Shown one piece after another: positions 17,356-26,639 of a stretch of DNA of 64,000 nt. The notes beneath the pieces were generated by a model. That model saw nothing but the letters and a program-made list of their open reading frames with translations. It had not been told where the DNA came from and did no database searches. Every line of letters starts with the position of its first letter. Within the stretch, counting starts at the first letter, position 1. A program made the translations under genes and the position numbers. This DNA is from Alteromonas naphthalenivorans (GTDB lineage: Bacteria; Pseudomonadota; Gammaproteobacteria; Enterobacterales; Alteromonadaceae). The stretch is from contig NC_015554.1 of NCBI RefSeq assembly GCF_000213655.1, forward strand, positions 3,472,001 to 3,536,000, in the 5' to 3' direction.

Positions 17356-19647
17356 TTACGCACCTGCCCGTATTAACCCACCTAAGCCTTTTGTTTCTAA
17401 ATATTCGTTTAAATGTCCGAATACTTGTTCATGGCTTTGCGACGTTAACGCGAGAGAAAGAAGCTGTTTGCTTTCCGCCAGCGAAACCTTACGAATAAGC
17501 CAATTAATTTTTCGAATATTGAACGCATTCATACTTAAACGACGATACCCCATGCCCATTAATAAAATAGCACCTGCCGGTTCACCGGCAATCTCGCCGC
17601 AAATGGTAACAGGGATTTGGTTCTCGTTTGATTGCTGCACAATGTCGTAGAGTGCAGCCAATACCGCAGGATGGTAGCTGTTGTACAGCCCCGCCACACG
17701 AGTATTGTTTCTGTCTACCGCCAACAAGTATTGCGTTAAGTCGTTACTGCCCACCGAGAAGAAATCTACGTGTTTCGCAAGCTGCGGCAGTTGATACAAT
17801 ACCGAGGGTACTTCTAACATGATACCTAACTTAGGCCGCTGAAGTACTTCACCCGACTCACAAACCTCGTCACATATCTCAAAGTAGGCTTGGTTAACTA
17901 AGCGCTTGGCTTCTTGCACTTCTGCCACCGTGGATATCATTGGTAACATAATGCGTAGGTTTTTAAGCCCAATACTGGCTCTTAGCATGGCCCGTACTTG
18001 TACCAAGAATATCTCGGGGTGATCGAGTGTTAACCGTATGCCCCGCCACCCTAAGAACGGGTTCTCTTCATTGATGGGGAAATAAGGAAGGGGTTTGTCT
18101 CCTCCCACATCAAGGGTACGCATGGTAATCGGTAAATCGGGTGCCGACTCTAAGATTTGGCGATAAAGCTCAACTTGCTCTTGCTCAGAAGGAAAACGCT
18201 CCCGTAGCATAAAGGGAATTTCAGTACGGTACAGACCAATACCCGAGCCAATATGCCCAGCATTAAGCTCGGCTTCAGCAGACAAACCCGCATTGATGTA
18301 TAGCGACATGCGACAGCCATCTACGCTTTCACAAGGCTGCCCGGCTTCGGCGTCTATGCGCTCGGTTATTGCCGACTCTTCTTCAATAAGCTGAATAAAT
18401 TCAGTTTTGATGTTCCGCTCTGGGGAAACAATTACCTCACCTGCATAACCATCGAGTAAAAGCTCTTTACCCTCAAGCAGTGCAGGAGACACATTCTGAC
18501 ACCCCATCACCGCAGGCACACCCATTGCCCTTGCTAAAATAGCGGCATGAGAGTTGTTTGACCCCCGTATAGAGATAATGCCTTTGAGCTTTTCTCTTGG
18601 AAACTCAGCCAGCATGGTTGCCGATACTTCATCGGCCACCAAAATACTATCTTCGGTGGCGAGTTTTTCTACCAGCTTTTGCCCTTGGCCTTCGGTAAGA
18701 ATATTCGCCAAAATACGATCGGAAAGGTCGACGATATCGATGGCACGCTCTTGCATGTAAGGGTCGTCCATCGCGCGAAAACGTGCGGCGTAATTTTCGA
18801 CCACCATTTTAAGTGACGACGCAGCATCCCAACCTTGCCTGATTTTCTCTTCTACCTCGCGGCCTAAGCTATTGGCATCAAGTAAATGGTGATAAAGCTG
18901 AAATATGGATTTAACGTCATCTGGAATATCGTCATCTAAACTTTTCGATAATCCATCCACGTGTTGGCGCGTGACTTCCACGCCTTTGCGGTAGGTTTGG
19001 ATTTCGTCGTTTGGATTTTTACTGCGTTTAACAACCCAGTTTTTTAAATTAAGTGACTTATCTGGTGAGAAGCCTTTACCAATTGCTAAGCCGGGCGAAC
19101 CCGCAATACCAGAGACATTTTTTTGCAGTGCAATACTGTTTACATTGGCGGTATTGTTTAGTGCGCCGCGCATGTCAGCATTGGTAATTTCAAGCGCTAG
19201 CTGGGCAGCGAGGGTGACTAAGAATGCTTCTTCGTCTTCACTGAAACGGCGCATTTCACTTTGCTGTAGGGTAATGACGCCTAACACTTTACGCTGGTGA
19301 ATAATGGGCGTACCCAAAAATGCGTTGTAATTTTCTTCTTTAACTTCAGGGTAGTGTTTGAATCGAGGATGATGCTGGGCGTTAACAATGTTAAGCGGTT
19401 CTTCACGCTGACCGACTAAGCCAATTAAGCCTTCAGAAAAGCCTATATGAACTTGCTCTACTGCATCAGGGTGCAGACCGTCGGTAGCCTTTAGAATAAA
19501 GGTTTGTTTCTCGTAATCGGCAAGATAAATAGAGCATGAGTCTACATCCAGCGTTTGTTTAACGCGAGATGCCAGACGAAACAAGGCAGTATCTAGCGCA
19601 GGAATTTGATTCATTTCCTGCACGATACGTTTAAGCGTGGTTAACAT
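17356..19647 (-). CDS. ptsP: PTS-Ntr enzyme I (PtsP), GAF-containing PEP-protein phosphotransferase
   Basis: First protein of the nitrogen PTS: takes phosphate from PEP and passes it to NPr (PtsO) and EIIA-Ntr. An N-terminal GAF domain (about 10-160) is followed by the enzyme I body with active His367 (from the chosen start) in GSNNSHAAILARAMG and the PEP-site motifs GIGLYRTEIPFM and VDFFSVGSNDLTQY. I chose ATG 19647, which gives the family start MLTTLKRIVQEM and has AAAGG upstream. A TTG at 19674 with GGGAG upstream is a fair alternative and adds nine residues. It directly follows rppH as in E. coli. Confidence 0.95.
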   Translation of the reverse strand: MLTTLKRIVQEMNQIPALDTALFRLASRVKQTLDVDSCSIYLADYEKQTFILKATDGLHPDAVEQVHIGFSEGLIGLVGQREEPLNIVNAQHHPRFKHYPEVKEENYNAFLGTPIIHQRKVLGVITLQQSEMRRFSEDEEAFLVTLAAQLALEITNADMRGALNNTANVNSIALQKNVSGIAGSPGLAIGKGFSPDKSLNLKNWVVKRSKNPNDEIQTYRKGVEVTRQHVDGLSKSLDDDIPDDVKSIFQLYHHLLDANSLGREVEEKIRQGWDAASSLKMVVENYAARFRAMDDPYMQERAIDIVDLSDRILANILTEGQGQKLVEKLATEDSILVADEVSATMLAEFPREKLKGIISIRGSNNSHAAILARAMGVPAVMGCQNVSPALLEGKELLLDGYAGEVIVSPERNIKTEFIQLIEEESAITERIDAEAGQPCESVDGCRMSLYINAGLSAEAELNAGHIGSGIGLYRTEIPFMLRERFPSEQEQVELYRQILESAPDLPITMRTLDVGGDKPLPYFPINEENPFLGWRGIRLTLDHPEIFLVQVRAMLRASIGLKNLRIMLPMISTVAEVQEAKRLVNQAYFEICDEVCESGEVLQRPKLGIMLEVPSVLYQLPQLAKHVDFFSVGSNDLTQYLLAVDRNNTRVAGLYNSYHPAVLAALYDIVQQSNENQIPVTICGEIAGEPAGAILLMGMGYRRLSMNAFNIRKINWLIRKVSLAESKQLLSLALTSQSHEQVFGHLNEYLETKGLGGLIRAGA

Positions 19648-19703
19648 TGCGCCTTTGTGACCCTGAGTGTCCAATCGCTACTCCCTATACTTTGCTCGTT
19701 CGC

Positions 19704-20246
19704 CTAGCCTCGTCTACGCTTTTTACCGCGCTTTTGCGACGACGTATTATGGCGCTGTTGTGGACGCTGTTGAGCAGCCATTACAACAGGGGAAAACTCC
19801 TTCATAACCCGACGGTAGACGTCTCGCTTGAACGACACGACATTTCTAATTGGATACCAATAGCTCACCCAACGCCAATCATCAAATTCTGGGTGCCCTG
19901 TTTTCAATACATTCACGTCCCGCTCATTACAGTCAAGCTGCAGCAGGAACCACTTTTGTTTTTGGCCTATACAGACCGGATTACTTCCCTGACGAATTAA
20001 TCGCTTAGGAAGCTTATATCTAAGCCAGTTACGTGTAACACTTAAAATGGTGACATCTTTCGGCGTCAGTCCCACTTCTTCGTGCAGCTCGCGGTACATA
20101 GCTTGTTCGGCAGATTCCCCTTCATCAATTCCGCCTTGAGGGAACTGCCATGAATGTTGACCATAACGCCTTGCCCAAAATATTTGACCCATTTTGTTGC
20201 AAATCACTATGCCCACATTCGCACGGAATCCATCGGCATCTATCAC
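19704..20246 (-). CDS. rppH: RNA pyrophosphohydrolase RppH
   Basis: Nudix hydrolase that removes pyrophosphate from mRNA 5' ends and so triggers decay. The Nudix box [22 protein letters not shown] is intact and [19 protein letters not shown] and [13 protein letters not shown] match the family. The start is GTG 20246 (VIDADGF...), which aligns with the E. coli N-terminus and has GGGAG five bases upstream. An in-frame ATG at 20285 would add 13 unlikely residues. The C-terminal tail is rich in Lys/Arg (RGKKRRRG), an extension beyond the catalytic fold. It is transcribed towards ptsP and diverges from mutH. Confidence 0.95.
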   Translation of the reverse strand: MIDADGFRANVGIVICNKMGQIFWARRYGQHSWQFPQGGIDEGESAEQAMYRELHEEVGLTPKDVTILSVTRNWLRYKLPKRLIRQGSNPVCIGQKQKWFLLQLDCNERDVNVLKTGHPEFDDWRWVSYWYPIRNVVSFKRDVYRRVMKEFSPVVMAAQQRPQQRHNTSSQKRGKKRRRG

Positions 20247-20362
20247 ATAGACTCCCGGGCACACTATACTTTTATATCTCTGCATTCTTCCATAATATAT
20301 ACACCATTCAAAGCATTAATCGAAATTCATGCTTTCCTTATAGAAAATTACTGAGCTGAACT

Positions 20363-21037
20363 ATGCGTCCACCCGAGTCTCCACCTGAAAATTCAACCAC
20401 GTTATTAGCGCGCTGTGACGCCATTGCGGGCTTAACCTTGGGAGAATTAGCCCATATGGCTGACGTTGCCATACCAGAAAACTTACAGCGTCATAAAGGT
20501 TGGCCAGGCATGTTAATTGAACGTTGGCTAGGGGCCAGTGCCGGCTCTAAACCTCAGCAAGACTTCCCAGAGCTGGGTATTGAACTTAAAACTATTCCCA
20601 TCGATGCCAATTTTATGCCTCTTGAAACCACCTATGTTTGCTACGCCCCCTTATTGATGCAGCCAGGGTTAACGTGGGAAACAAGCAGTGTACGCAATAA
20701 AATTCAACAAGTGCTGTGGTTACCTATTGAGGGAGACAGGCGCATACCATTGGCGCAGCGCAGAGTCGCCAGTGCGTTTTATTGGCAGCCGAGTGCACTA
20801 GAAGATGCGATGTTAAAACAAGACTGGGAAGAGCTTACAGAGCAAATACTGACGGGGCATGTAGAATCAATCACTTCTCGACAAGGCGAGGCGTTGCACC
20901 TTCGCCCTAAGGCTGCTAGCGGCAAAGTATTAACTGATGCTTTAGGTCCGCAAGGCGAGCGAATTAAAACTCGCCCTCGTGGGTTCTACTTGCGTAAAAC
21001 CTTTACCCAGCAGGTGCTTTATAATGCGTTTAGCTAG
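20363..21037 (+). CDS. mutH: DNA mismatch repair endonuclease MutH
   Basis: Nicks the unmethylated strand at hemimethylated GATC during MutSL-directed repair. 224 residues with the catalytic D-x6-E-x-K pattern at Asp67, Glu74 and Lys76 (DFPELGIELKT). Its presence implies Dam methylation in this organism, which is relevant to the GATC cluster upstream of ispB. Divergent from rppH, as in E. coli. Confidence 0.96.
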   Translation: MRPPESPPENSTTLLARCDAIAGLTLGELAHMADVAIPENLQRHKGWPGMLIERWLGASAGSKPQQDFPELGIELKTIPIDANFMPLETTYVCYAPLLMQPGLTWETSSVRNKIQQVLWLPIEGDRRIPLAQRRVASAFYWQPSALEDAMLKQDWEELTEQILTGHVESITSRQGEALHLRPKAASGKVLTDALGPQGERIKTRPRGFYLRKTFTQQVLYNAFS

Positions 21038-21040
21038 CAT

Positions 21041-21067
21041 GGCTTTGTAGATTAAATAAACAAAGCC
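21041..21067. repeat. Hairpin between convergent mutH and the AraC-type gene
   Basis: GGCTTTGT (21041-21048) pairs perfectly with ACAAAGCC (21060-21067). It lies in the 37-bp gap between two converging stop codons. No T-run follows on either strand, so terminator function is only possible. Confidence 0.4.
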
Positions 21068-21074
21068 TACTGAA

Positions 21075-22160
21075 CTAGTGTGGTTCTTGGCTATTGCGCA
21101 GGTATTTCACTAACACATCGCCTAAAAACTTTTCAGAATTAAGACCTAAGCGTTTCGCCACTTTTGCTATTTTGGCATCACTTCGCAGCAGTACATTTTT
21201 GGCGTAGTCCAGCCGGTACTGGTACACAAAACCGCGAAAGTTTTTCTTAAGCTCTAAGTGCAAGGCAATCGCCAAGGTGGTGGGATCGACTCCTGCCTCA
21301 TCGCTAAAGTCTTTCAATGTTAGCCCCAGCTTCTTGTAGTTTTTACCATCAATCATGGTGCGCTTAGCTTGACCAATGACCGCTCGCACTTCGGCTGGCT
21401 TTACTGCACCTTCATCCAGCCGCTCGTAATCTAAAGGCGACGGTGACGTTACCCTAGGAAAAGTAAGGCTGAATAGCACCACGAGCAGAGAAACGCCAAG
21501 GGCCGTATGATGTAGGCTTTCCCAAAAAGGCACTGCAAAAAAGCCAAAGGTGGCAGCAGTCACCAGCAAAATACTGGCAAACGCCACAACAACCGTATTT
21601 GCCATGACGCTGGCAAGTCTTGGTACGCGAAACTCTTGAACGTCAACCGCCTGTTCGGGTAAATGCCTATGATACATTTGAATGTGTTCAATGATGAGAA
21701 TACCAATGAGCAACACGCAGAACCCTGTAGTTAACGAAGCTAAGTAAGCTGGCCATAACATTAATGGCTCGCCACTTGGGGAGGCTTCTAACCACAATAG
21801 CTTGTCTTCAGTGGGAATAAGCAAAATAGTTAGTTGCAGCACGGCCATTACCCAAAAAGGCACCCACAATCGAGAACGTTTAGACGGATAAGCCAAAAGC
21901 ATGGGCTTTACCATTCTATAGCTACAGCTCATTAATAGCACCGCAAAGACGTCTGACAGCCCATAAAGGGGCGCCAGTTGGGTTAACTGCCACAACCGCA
22001 TCCATTCATCTAGCATGAAAATGGGCCAGCTCAGAATAGCCGCAGCTAGCCAAGGGCTCTGAAATATACGGTGGCGATAATACACAAATCTTATTACCAC
22101 AATAAAATAGAAGAACAGCGCCGCATAAAGGGCGTAGTCATACACCATATCTGCTTTCAC
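21075..22160 (-). CDS. Multi-pass membrane protein with C-terminal AraC-type helix-turn-helix
   Basis: 361 residues. About six to seven hydrophobic segments fill residues 5-245. A cytoplasmic C-terminal region (about 265-360) has AraC-type features: GLTLKDFSDEAGVDPTTLAIALHLELKKNFRGFVYQYRLDYAKNVLL and a second helix pair ending KFLGDVLVKYL. This layout is that of membrane-anchored AraC-like regulators, so it may sense an envelope signal and bind DNA from the membrane. The target is unknown. It is alone on its strand, downstream of the CYTH-CHAD gene by 36 bp. Confidence 0.7.
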   Translation of the reverse strand: MKADMVYDYALYAALFFYFIVVIRFVYYRHRIFQSPWLAAAILSWPIFMLDEWMRLWQLTQLAPLYGLSDVFAVLLMSCSYRMVKPMLLAYPSKRSRLWVPFWVMAVLQLTILLIPTEDKLLWLEASPSGEPLMLWPAYLASLTTGFCVLLIGILIIEHIQMYHRHLPEQAVDVQEFRVPRLASVMANTVVVAFASILLVTAATFGFFAVPFWESLHHTALGVSLLVVLFSLTFPRVTSPSPLDYERLDEGAVKPAEVRAVIGQAKRTMIDGKNYKKLGLTLKDFSDEAGVDPTTLAIALHLELKKNFRGFVYQYRLDYAKNVLLRSDAKIAKVAKRLGLNSEKFLGDVLVKYLRNSQEPH

Positions 22161-22196
22161 CTTACTACATCCTTGTTCACGATTTACCTAGTGTCA

Positions 22197-23702
22197 TTAC
22201 CAGTAAATATCTCGTTCTAACGCCACAGCGCGGGTTCGCTCCATGACTTTCACGAGCACGGTCAGCTTACTGCTTGTCCACTTACTAAGTTCATCTTGTG
22301 TCTCTAATTCGGAGTCTTGTACCGCTTGGCGAAGCATAAGTAACGCATTAAGCTCCTCTATGCCGGTTAACAAATCTAACCAAGGTGCTCTGAAGTTACC
22401 CCGCTCTTCTAAAAACAAATCCCCAAGTAAAAAACCGCTCCACAAGGTTTGTCGAAGCACAACTTCTACCAACGTATAGTTGGCGGGGCCCATGGTTTTA
22501 TTGGCTGGCATACTTTGCTGCACCGTTTGCCACCCCTGAGATAACCACCCTTTGGCATGATCTAATACCAGCAAATCGTACCCTGTAGCTTCTCTACGCC
22601 ATGGTTTTGCGTTAATTAAGTCGATAGCTTTCAGCTTAATATCGGTAGCCATGCTGTCGAAAAATAAACTGGCTGGGTCATGTGCATGCAGCAGCCCTGC
22701 TTTACGTCCCTGCAAATAACTGACAATAGCCGGGTGTTTGCTTAAGGTTTTGTGGAACAGGCTCTTTTTAGACAATAAATACCGTAAGCTTTGCAAGTCA
22801 TCTTGCCAGGCCCATTGCTGTGCGTAAGCAATAAGCTTTTTATGCAACGCAAGCATTTCTGGGCACTGTAAAACAGGTAAATACAAAGACACACTTTGTA
22901 ACAGCAAGCGCACGCTCTTGGCCACTTCAGCTAAGGTTTTAATAGAGCCACTTTCAATAAATACATACTCATGGTGCTGCCAATGGGCTAAAGCCAATTG
23001 AAGTGCGCTTGAAAAGGCTTCTTCGGTAGACGATTTTGGATTTAGCGGCAAAAAGTCTGGCAAGGGTTTTACTTTGGCGTTAAAGCCATGCAGTAGCTGA
23101 TACCCTTGCGCCGCTTTAGACACGTCGCTTAGCCTGACATCCATACAACTATTTATGTGCGTTGCCAATATAAAGAGGCTGTCTAGGTCTCCACTTTGCA
23201 ATTCTAGCTCAATTTCATTAATGGGCGAGCTGGCTTTATCGGTAGCCGCCTCACCGCAATCAAGCACTACCTCTACGCGACTCTTCTCTACCTCTACAAT
23301 ATAAGCATGGCGAGTAAAGTGGGTACTAAATTGCTTTTCCAATTTGCTGTTCATGCTGGGAATATTCCAGCTAGAAGGCCACACTGAAGTATCAAACAGG
23401 GTTAAGTCGGGTTCAGGTGCATCAAGGTCAATGTTGTATTCTGCACGTTGATGTAACCCACCACTGACTTTCCCATTGGTTTTTAAGGTTTGCTCGTAGC
23501 TGCCATTATTGCCGCGCACACGAAAACCCATCTTACTTTCTTGAAAATCGTGATTTACCGTATCGTAGTAATCGTTTTCAAGCCGAAGTTCGGTGTGGGA
23601 AATTAGGGTAATATTATTTTTTTCAAAAAGAGGAAGTACGCGGTCTTTGAATGCTTGATGCGCACCATCTCGAGTAACAAATTTTAGTTCAATTTCAGAC
23701 AT
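22197..23702 (-). CDS. CYTH-CHAD inorganic triphosphatase (YgiF-like)
   Basis: 501 residues from ATG 23702 (MSEIELKF...), which fits the family; the longer frame from 23735 adds 11 unlikely residues. The CYTH domain (about 1-200) starts with the ExExK signature EIELKF and has the acidic and basic tunnel residues (RVRGNNGSYEQTLKT, ELRLENDYYD). The CHAD domain (about 220-490) is helical and His/Lys/Arg-rich. The E. coli homologue hydrolyses inorganic triphosphate. Divergent from the ygiM-like gene, as in E. coli. Confidence 0.85.
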   Translation of the reverse strand: MSEIELKFVTRDGAHQAFKDRVLPLFEKNNITLISHTELRLENDYYDTVNHDFQESKMGFRVRGNNGSYEQTLKTNGKVSGGLHQRAEYNIDLDAPEPDLTLFDTSVWPSSWNIPSMNSKLEKQFSTHFTRHAYIVEVEKSRVEVVLDCGEAATDKASSPINEIELELQSGDLDSLFILATHINSCMDVRLSDVSKAAQGYQLLHGFNAKVKPLPDFLPLNPKSSTEEAFSSALQLALAHWQHHEYVFIESGSIKTLAEVAKSVRLLLQSVSLYLPVLQCPEMLALHKKLIAYAQQWAWQDDLQSLRYLLSKKSLFHKTLSKHPAIVSYLQGRKAGLLHAHDPASLFFDSMATDIKLKAIDLINAKPWRREATGYDLLVLDHAKGWLSQGWQTVQQSMPANKTMGPANYTLVEVVLRQTLWSGFLLGDLFLEERGNFRAPWLDLLTGIEELNALLMLRQAVQDSELETQDELSKWTSSKLTVLVKVMERTRAVALERDIYW

Positions 23703-23879
23703 ATTTGCGCTGTGGCACACGTGATAATGATGCAACTTTACCTGTGTCCAAACTAATTCGCAATGACACCGTTAATTGGTTGCGATGAAATTAACCAGTA
23801 GACAAAAGTGGAACAAACTTGCCTTTATCGCGGTCAACCAATACCATCTCCATGTTTTAGACGAGTATTTGGACTACCT

Positions 23880-24482
23880 ATGATTCGAAAGTGGTTAGCA
23901 GTTGCCCTTTTTGCATGCTCTTGCCAAGCGCTGGCTCTTCAAGAGAGCGATACGCTAGAAGCGTCGTCGTCGCACTATATTCGCGATGATTTATTTATTT
24001 TTTTACATACGGGCCCAGGCCGGAACTACCGTATTCTAGGGTCTGTAGAGGCCGGCACACCAATTACGGTGCTAGACCGTGATGCAGATGCAGAATTCAC
24101 GCAAGTGACCGATGATGAAGGTCGTAAGGGGTGGGTTGAATCAAAGTATGTGACGACAGAAATGTCACAAGCTGAGAAGCTTCCTATGCTAAGTGAGCAG
24201 TTAGCACAAAGCCAAACCAGCTTACAAACTACTCAGCGCGAGAATGCGAACCTGCGTCAGCAGCTGAATGATGCGCGCCAGCAAATTACCCAACTCACAA
24301 CAGATACTGAACAGCAAAGCAACGATATTAAACGCTTGAGTGCTCAGGTAGAAAGTGCCGATAGAGATGAATTGGTCACTTGGTTCACCCGTGGCGGTAT
24401 GGTAGCTGGGATCGGTATTTTATTAGGTGTTTTGATTACCTATATGCCGAAAAAGCGTAACCGCAGTAAAGAGTGGATGTAA
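23880..24482 (+). CDS. SH3-domain membrane-anchored protein (TIGR04211/YgiM-like)
   Basis: About 200 residues from ATG 23880 (MIRKWLAVALFACSCQALA, a signal peptide); a GTG at 23808 in frame is less likely. A bacterial SH3 domain (about 28-95; HYIRDDLFIFLHTGPGRNYRILGSVEAGTPITVL) is followed by a coiled coil (about 105-165, Gln/Asn-rich heptads) and one C-terminal transmembrane helix with a basic tail. A periplasmic, membrane-tethered role at the cell wall is likely. A strong terminator follows. Confidence 0.82.
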   Translation: MIRKWLAVALFACSCQALALQESDTLEASSSHYIRDDLFIFLHTGPGRNYRILGSVEAGTPITVLDRDADAEFTQVTDDEGRKGWVESKYVTTEMSQAEKLPMLSEQLAQSQTSLQTTQRENANLRQQLNDARQQITQLTTDTEQQSNDIKRLSAQVESADRDELVTWFTRGGMVAGIGILLGVLITYMPKKRNRSKEWM

Positions 24483-24505
24483 TTTTTGCGAGCACTCGCG
24501 ATAAC

Positions 24506-24535
24506 GCTGGTACCAAAAATGCTGGTACCAAAAAT
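24506..24535. repeat. 15-bp direct tandem repeat
   Basis: GCTGGTACCAAAAAT occurs twice in tandem between the ygiM-like stop codon and its terminator. No function is evident. Confidence 0.8.
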
Positions 24536-24543
24536 ATAAATCG

Positions 24544-24572
24544 AAAAAGCGGCTTTTAAGCCGCTTTTTTTA
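24544..24572 (+). terminator. Rho-independent terminator of the ygiM-like gene
   Basis: AAAAAGCGGCTT-TTAA-GCCGC followed by a run of seven T. The A-run on the left makes it usable on both strands, so it may also serve the converging histidine kinase gene. Confidence 0.85.
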
Positions 24573-24614
24573 TTTCAGGAACACACACCATGCACACAAA
24601 AACGAACGCATTGA

Positions 24615-25952
24615 TTAAGTATCTAAATCATTCGGTTCATGGAGTTCAAGTTTAACCTGATATCCACTAGGCACAGCCCCCGCTTCAAATTGCCATTCCA
24701 GCTTCTCTGTTAGCTTAGTTATTAATTTAAGGCCTAAGCCGTAACCGGTATCGTCTAGCTCTGGCTTTTGAAGCATAGCATCATCAGCATTGTCTACACC
24801 GCCCTCTTGCTCATGATTTTCTACCGTTAATGTATTGCCCTGTAAATTAATTTTCACCACACCGCAGTCGGTATGCTGAAAGGCATTACGAATAACATTA
24901 CCGATAATTATTCTACTGGCCGTATCAGGAAGGTACATTTCGGTACTCGGTACGATTAACTCAACCTCCACCGATTTTCCTTTTAGTAAATAACCAAGGT
25001 CGTCACAGAGCTGTCGCACCATTTCTGACACATCAACATTATGATAAGGCAAAGCTTGGTCGTTATCGCGGGCAAGCCAAAGCAAGGTTTCAGTTAAGTC
25101 CGTCATGGTTTTCGACGCATTATCAATACGCGCTAAAGCGTTTACCCTTTTACTGTTGGTAGTCAGCATATGCGCTTGTTGCTGTTCTTTTGATAACACC
25201 CGTTGCAATAGTTCGGTGCTGCTACGTATCACTGCAATAGGGGTGCGTAGTTCATGGCTAGCATGATTCACAAAGGTGCGCTCTCGCTCCAGCGTTTGCC
25301 TAACACTTTGCAAACTGCTGTGAATGAGAGAAGCGAGTACATTAAGTTCTTGATACCTAAATGTTGGAATAGGCGCATCAAGTTGCTTTTCATCCAGCCC
25401 CGCAGCCCACTGTTGAAGTGTCTCAACGGGCTTGGTTACACTGCGCATAATCAATAGCAAGATGGCGGCAAAGATGCCTAGAGCCGCTAATCCTATCGCC
25501 ATACTCATCACTTCATGACTAAGCCACGCTGGCTTCCCACCACTAGGCTTTGGCCCCGTAAATAACTGTGACACGTAACGTACGTCTCCATTTTCTAACG
25601 GCACCATCATCAAGAACCTTGCAGCATGGGGGCGAGCAAGAAACCATTCTCTCTCGATGACTTTTTCCAACTGATAGGGTTTGAGCTCTTTATCTGCAAA
25701 CGACTTGAGAATTTCATCTGGTTGCTGGTCTAATCGTGCACTAATGTAGAAATTCAACGTGTTTTCGGGTGCGTCTTCCGATATGTCCATAGTCGTCGCG
25801 AAACGCACCATAGTGTGCCGTAACATACCGTCCATACCTTGAAAGAAACGCTCTGAAGAGAGTAAAGAAAATGAGGTTATCAATACGCAACCCACAGCAA
25901 GCAGTGTCCACAACACATAACGCCGCAAGCTTAAATGCAAGCCTTTAACCAT
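24615..25952 (-). CDS. Two-component sensor histidine kinase linked to RND pump
   Basis: 445 residues. Transmembrane helices at about 12-30 and 148-168 bound a periplasmic sensor of unknown type. HAMP-like linker, HisKA with His233 in NHASHELRTPIAV, and an HATPase_c domain with GNVIRNAFQHTDCG, DDTGYGLGLKL. Its start overlaps the response regulator by 8 bp, and both follow the RND permease gene, so it most likely senses pump substrates or envelope damage and controls this operon. Confidence 0.88.
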   Translation of the reverse strand: MVKGLHLSLRRYVLWTLLAVGCVLITSFSLLSSERFFQGMDGMLRHTMVRFATTMDISEDAPENTLNFYISARLDQQPDEILKSFADKELKPYQLEKVIEREWFLARPHAARFLMMVPLENGDVRYVSQLFTGPKPSGGKPAWLSHEVMSMAIGLAALGIFAAILLLIMRSVTKPVETLQQWAAGLDEKQLDAPIPTFRYQELNVLASLIHSSLQSVRQTLERERTFVNHASHELRTPIAVIRSSTELLQRVLSKEQQQAHMLTTNSKRVNALARIDNASKTMTDLTETLLWLARDNDQALPYHNVDVSEMVRQLCDDLGYLLKGKSVEVELIVPSTEMYLPDTASRIIIGNVIRNAFQHTDCGVVKINLQGNTLTVENHEQEGGVDNADDAMLQKPELDDTGYGLGLKLITKLTEKLEWQFEAGAVPSGYQVKLELHEPNDLDT

Positions 25953-26625
25953 GGTCTACATCCTCGGCTAGATAAAAGCCGCTATTCGGCTTACTTAATA
26001 CTGAAATAGAGGCTTTAGCTTGCTCTAAGCCTTTACGCAAATGATGCATATGCACTTTAAGCACATTACTTTCTGGCACACTGTCTTTCCAAGCGGCTTC
26101 AATAAGGCGCTCGCGACTCACCACATCGCCCTTTGCCTGCATTAGCTTTTTAAGCAGTGCATAGGTAATAGGGCTGAGTTTGATGTTATTACTACCTGCT
26201 TGCGCTTCTTGACCATTAATTTTTAAGGTTACATTACCCATGACTAGCTGATTCACTTGTGCTGAGCGACGCCCTGATAAAGCAGTAACTCGCGCGACTA
26301 ATTCAGCCATCGCAAATGGCTTTATCAAATAATCGTCGGCTCCTTTTTGAAAGCCGGTGAGCTTGTCTTCAAGCTGATCCCGCGCAGTAAGCATTATAAC
26401 CGGGATATCGTTTCCATCGTTTCGCATACGCTCACAGACGCTGAATCCGTCTAGTCGAGGCAAGTTGATATCAAGCACTAATACATCGTACTGATGCTGA
26501 TCAATAAGTTGCAACGCAGCCACGCCATTGCTGGCATGATCGCACTGCATATCTTCTAACTCTAAGTAGTCAAGGACGTTACCGGCCAACCCAATATCAT
26601 CCTCCACTAACAATACCCGAATCAT
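25945..26625 (-). CDS. OmpR-family response regulator linked to RND pump
   Basis: About 226 residues from ATG 26625 (MIRVLLVEDDIG), which has AAGG upstream; a GTG three codons earlier is possible. The receiver has acceptor Asp in VLVLDINLPRLDG and Lys in DDYLIKPF. The C-terminal winged helix (about 125-220) has LSPITYALLKKLM, ESNVLKVHMHHLRKGL. Lies 14 bp after the RND permease gene and overlaps the kinase gene. Confidence 0.9.
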   Translation of the reverse strand: MIRVLLVEDDIGLAGNVLDYLELEDMQCDHASNGVAALQLIDQHQYDVLVLDINLPRLDGFSVCERMRNDGNDIPVIMLTARDQLEDKLTGFQKGADDYLIKPFAMAELVARVTALSGRRSAQVNQLVMGNVTLKINGQEAQAGSNNIKLSPITYALLKKLMQAKGDVVSRERLIEAAWKDSVPESNVLKVHMHHLRKGLEQAKASISVLSKPNSGFYLAEDVDHG

Positions 26626-26639
26626 TGCTTCCACCTTTT

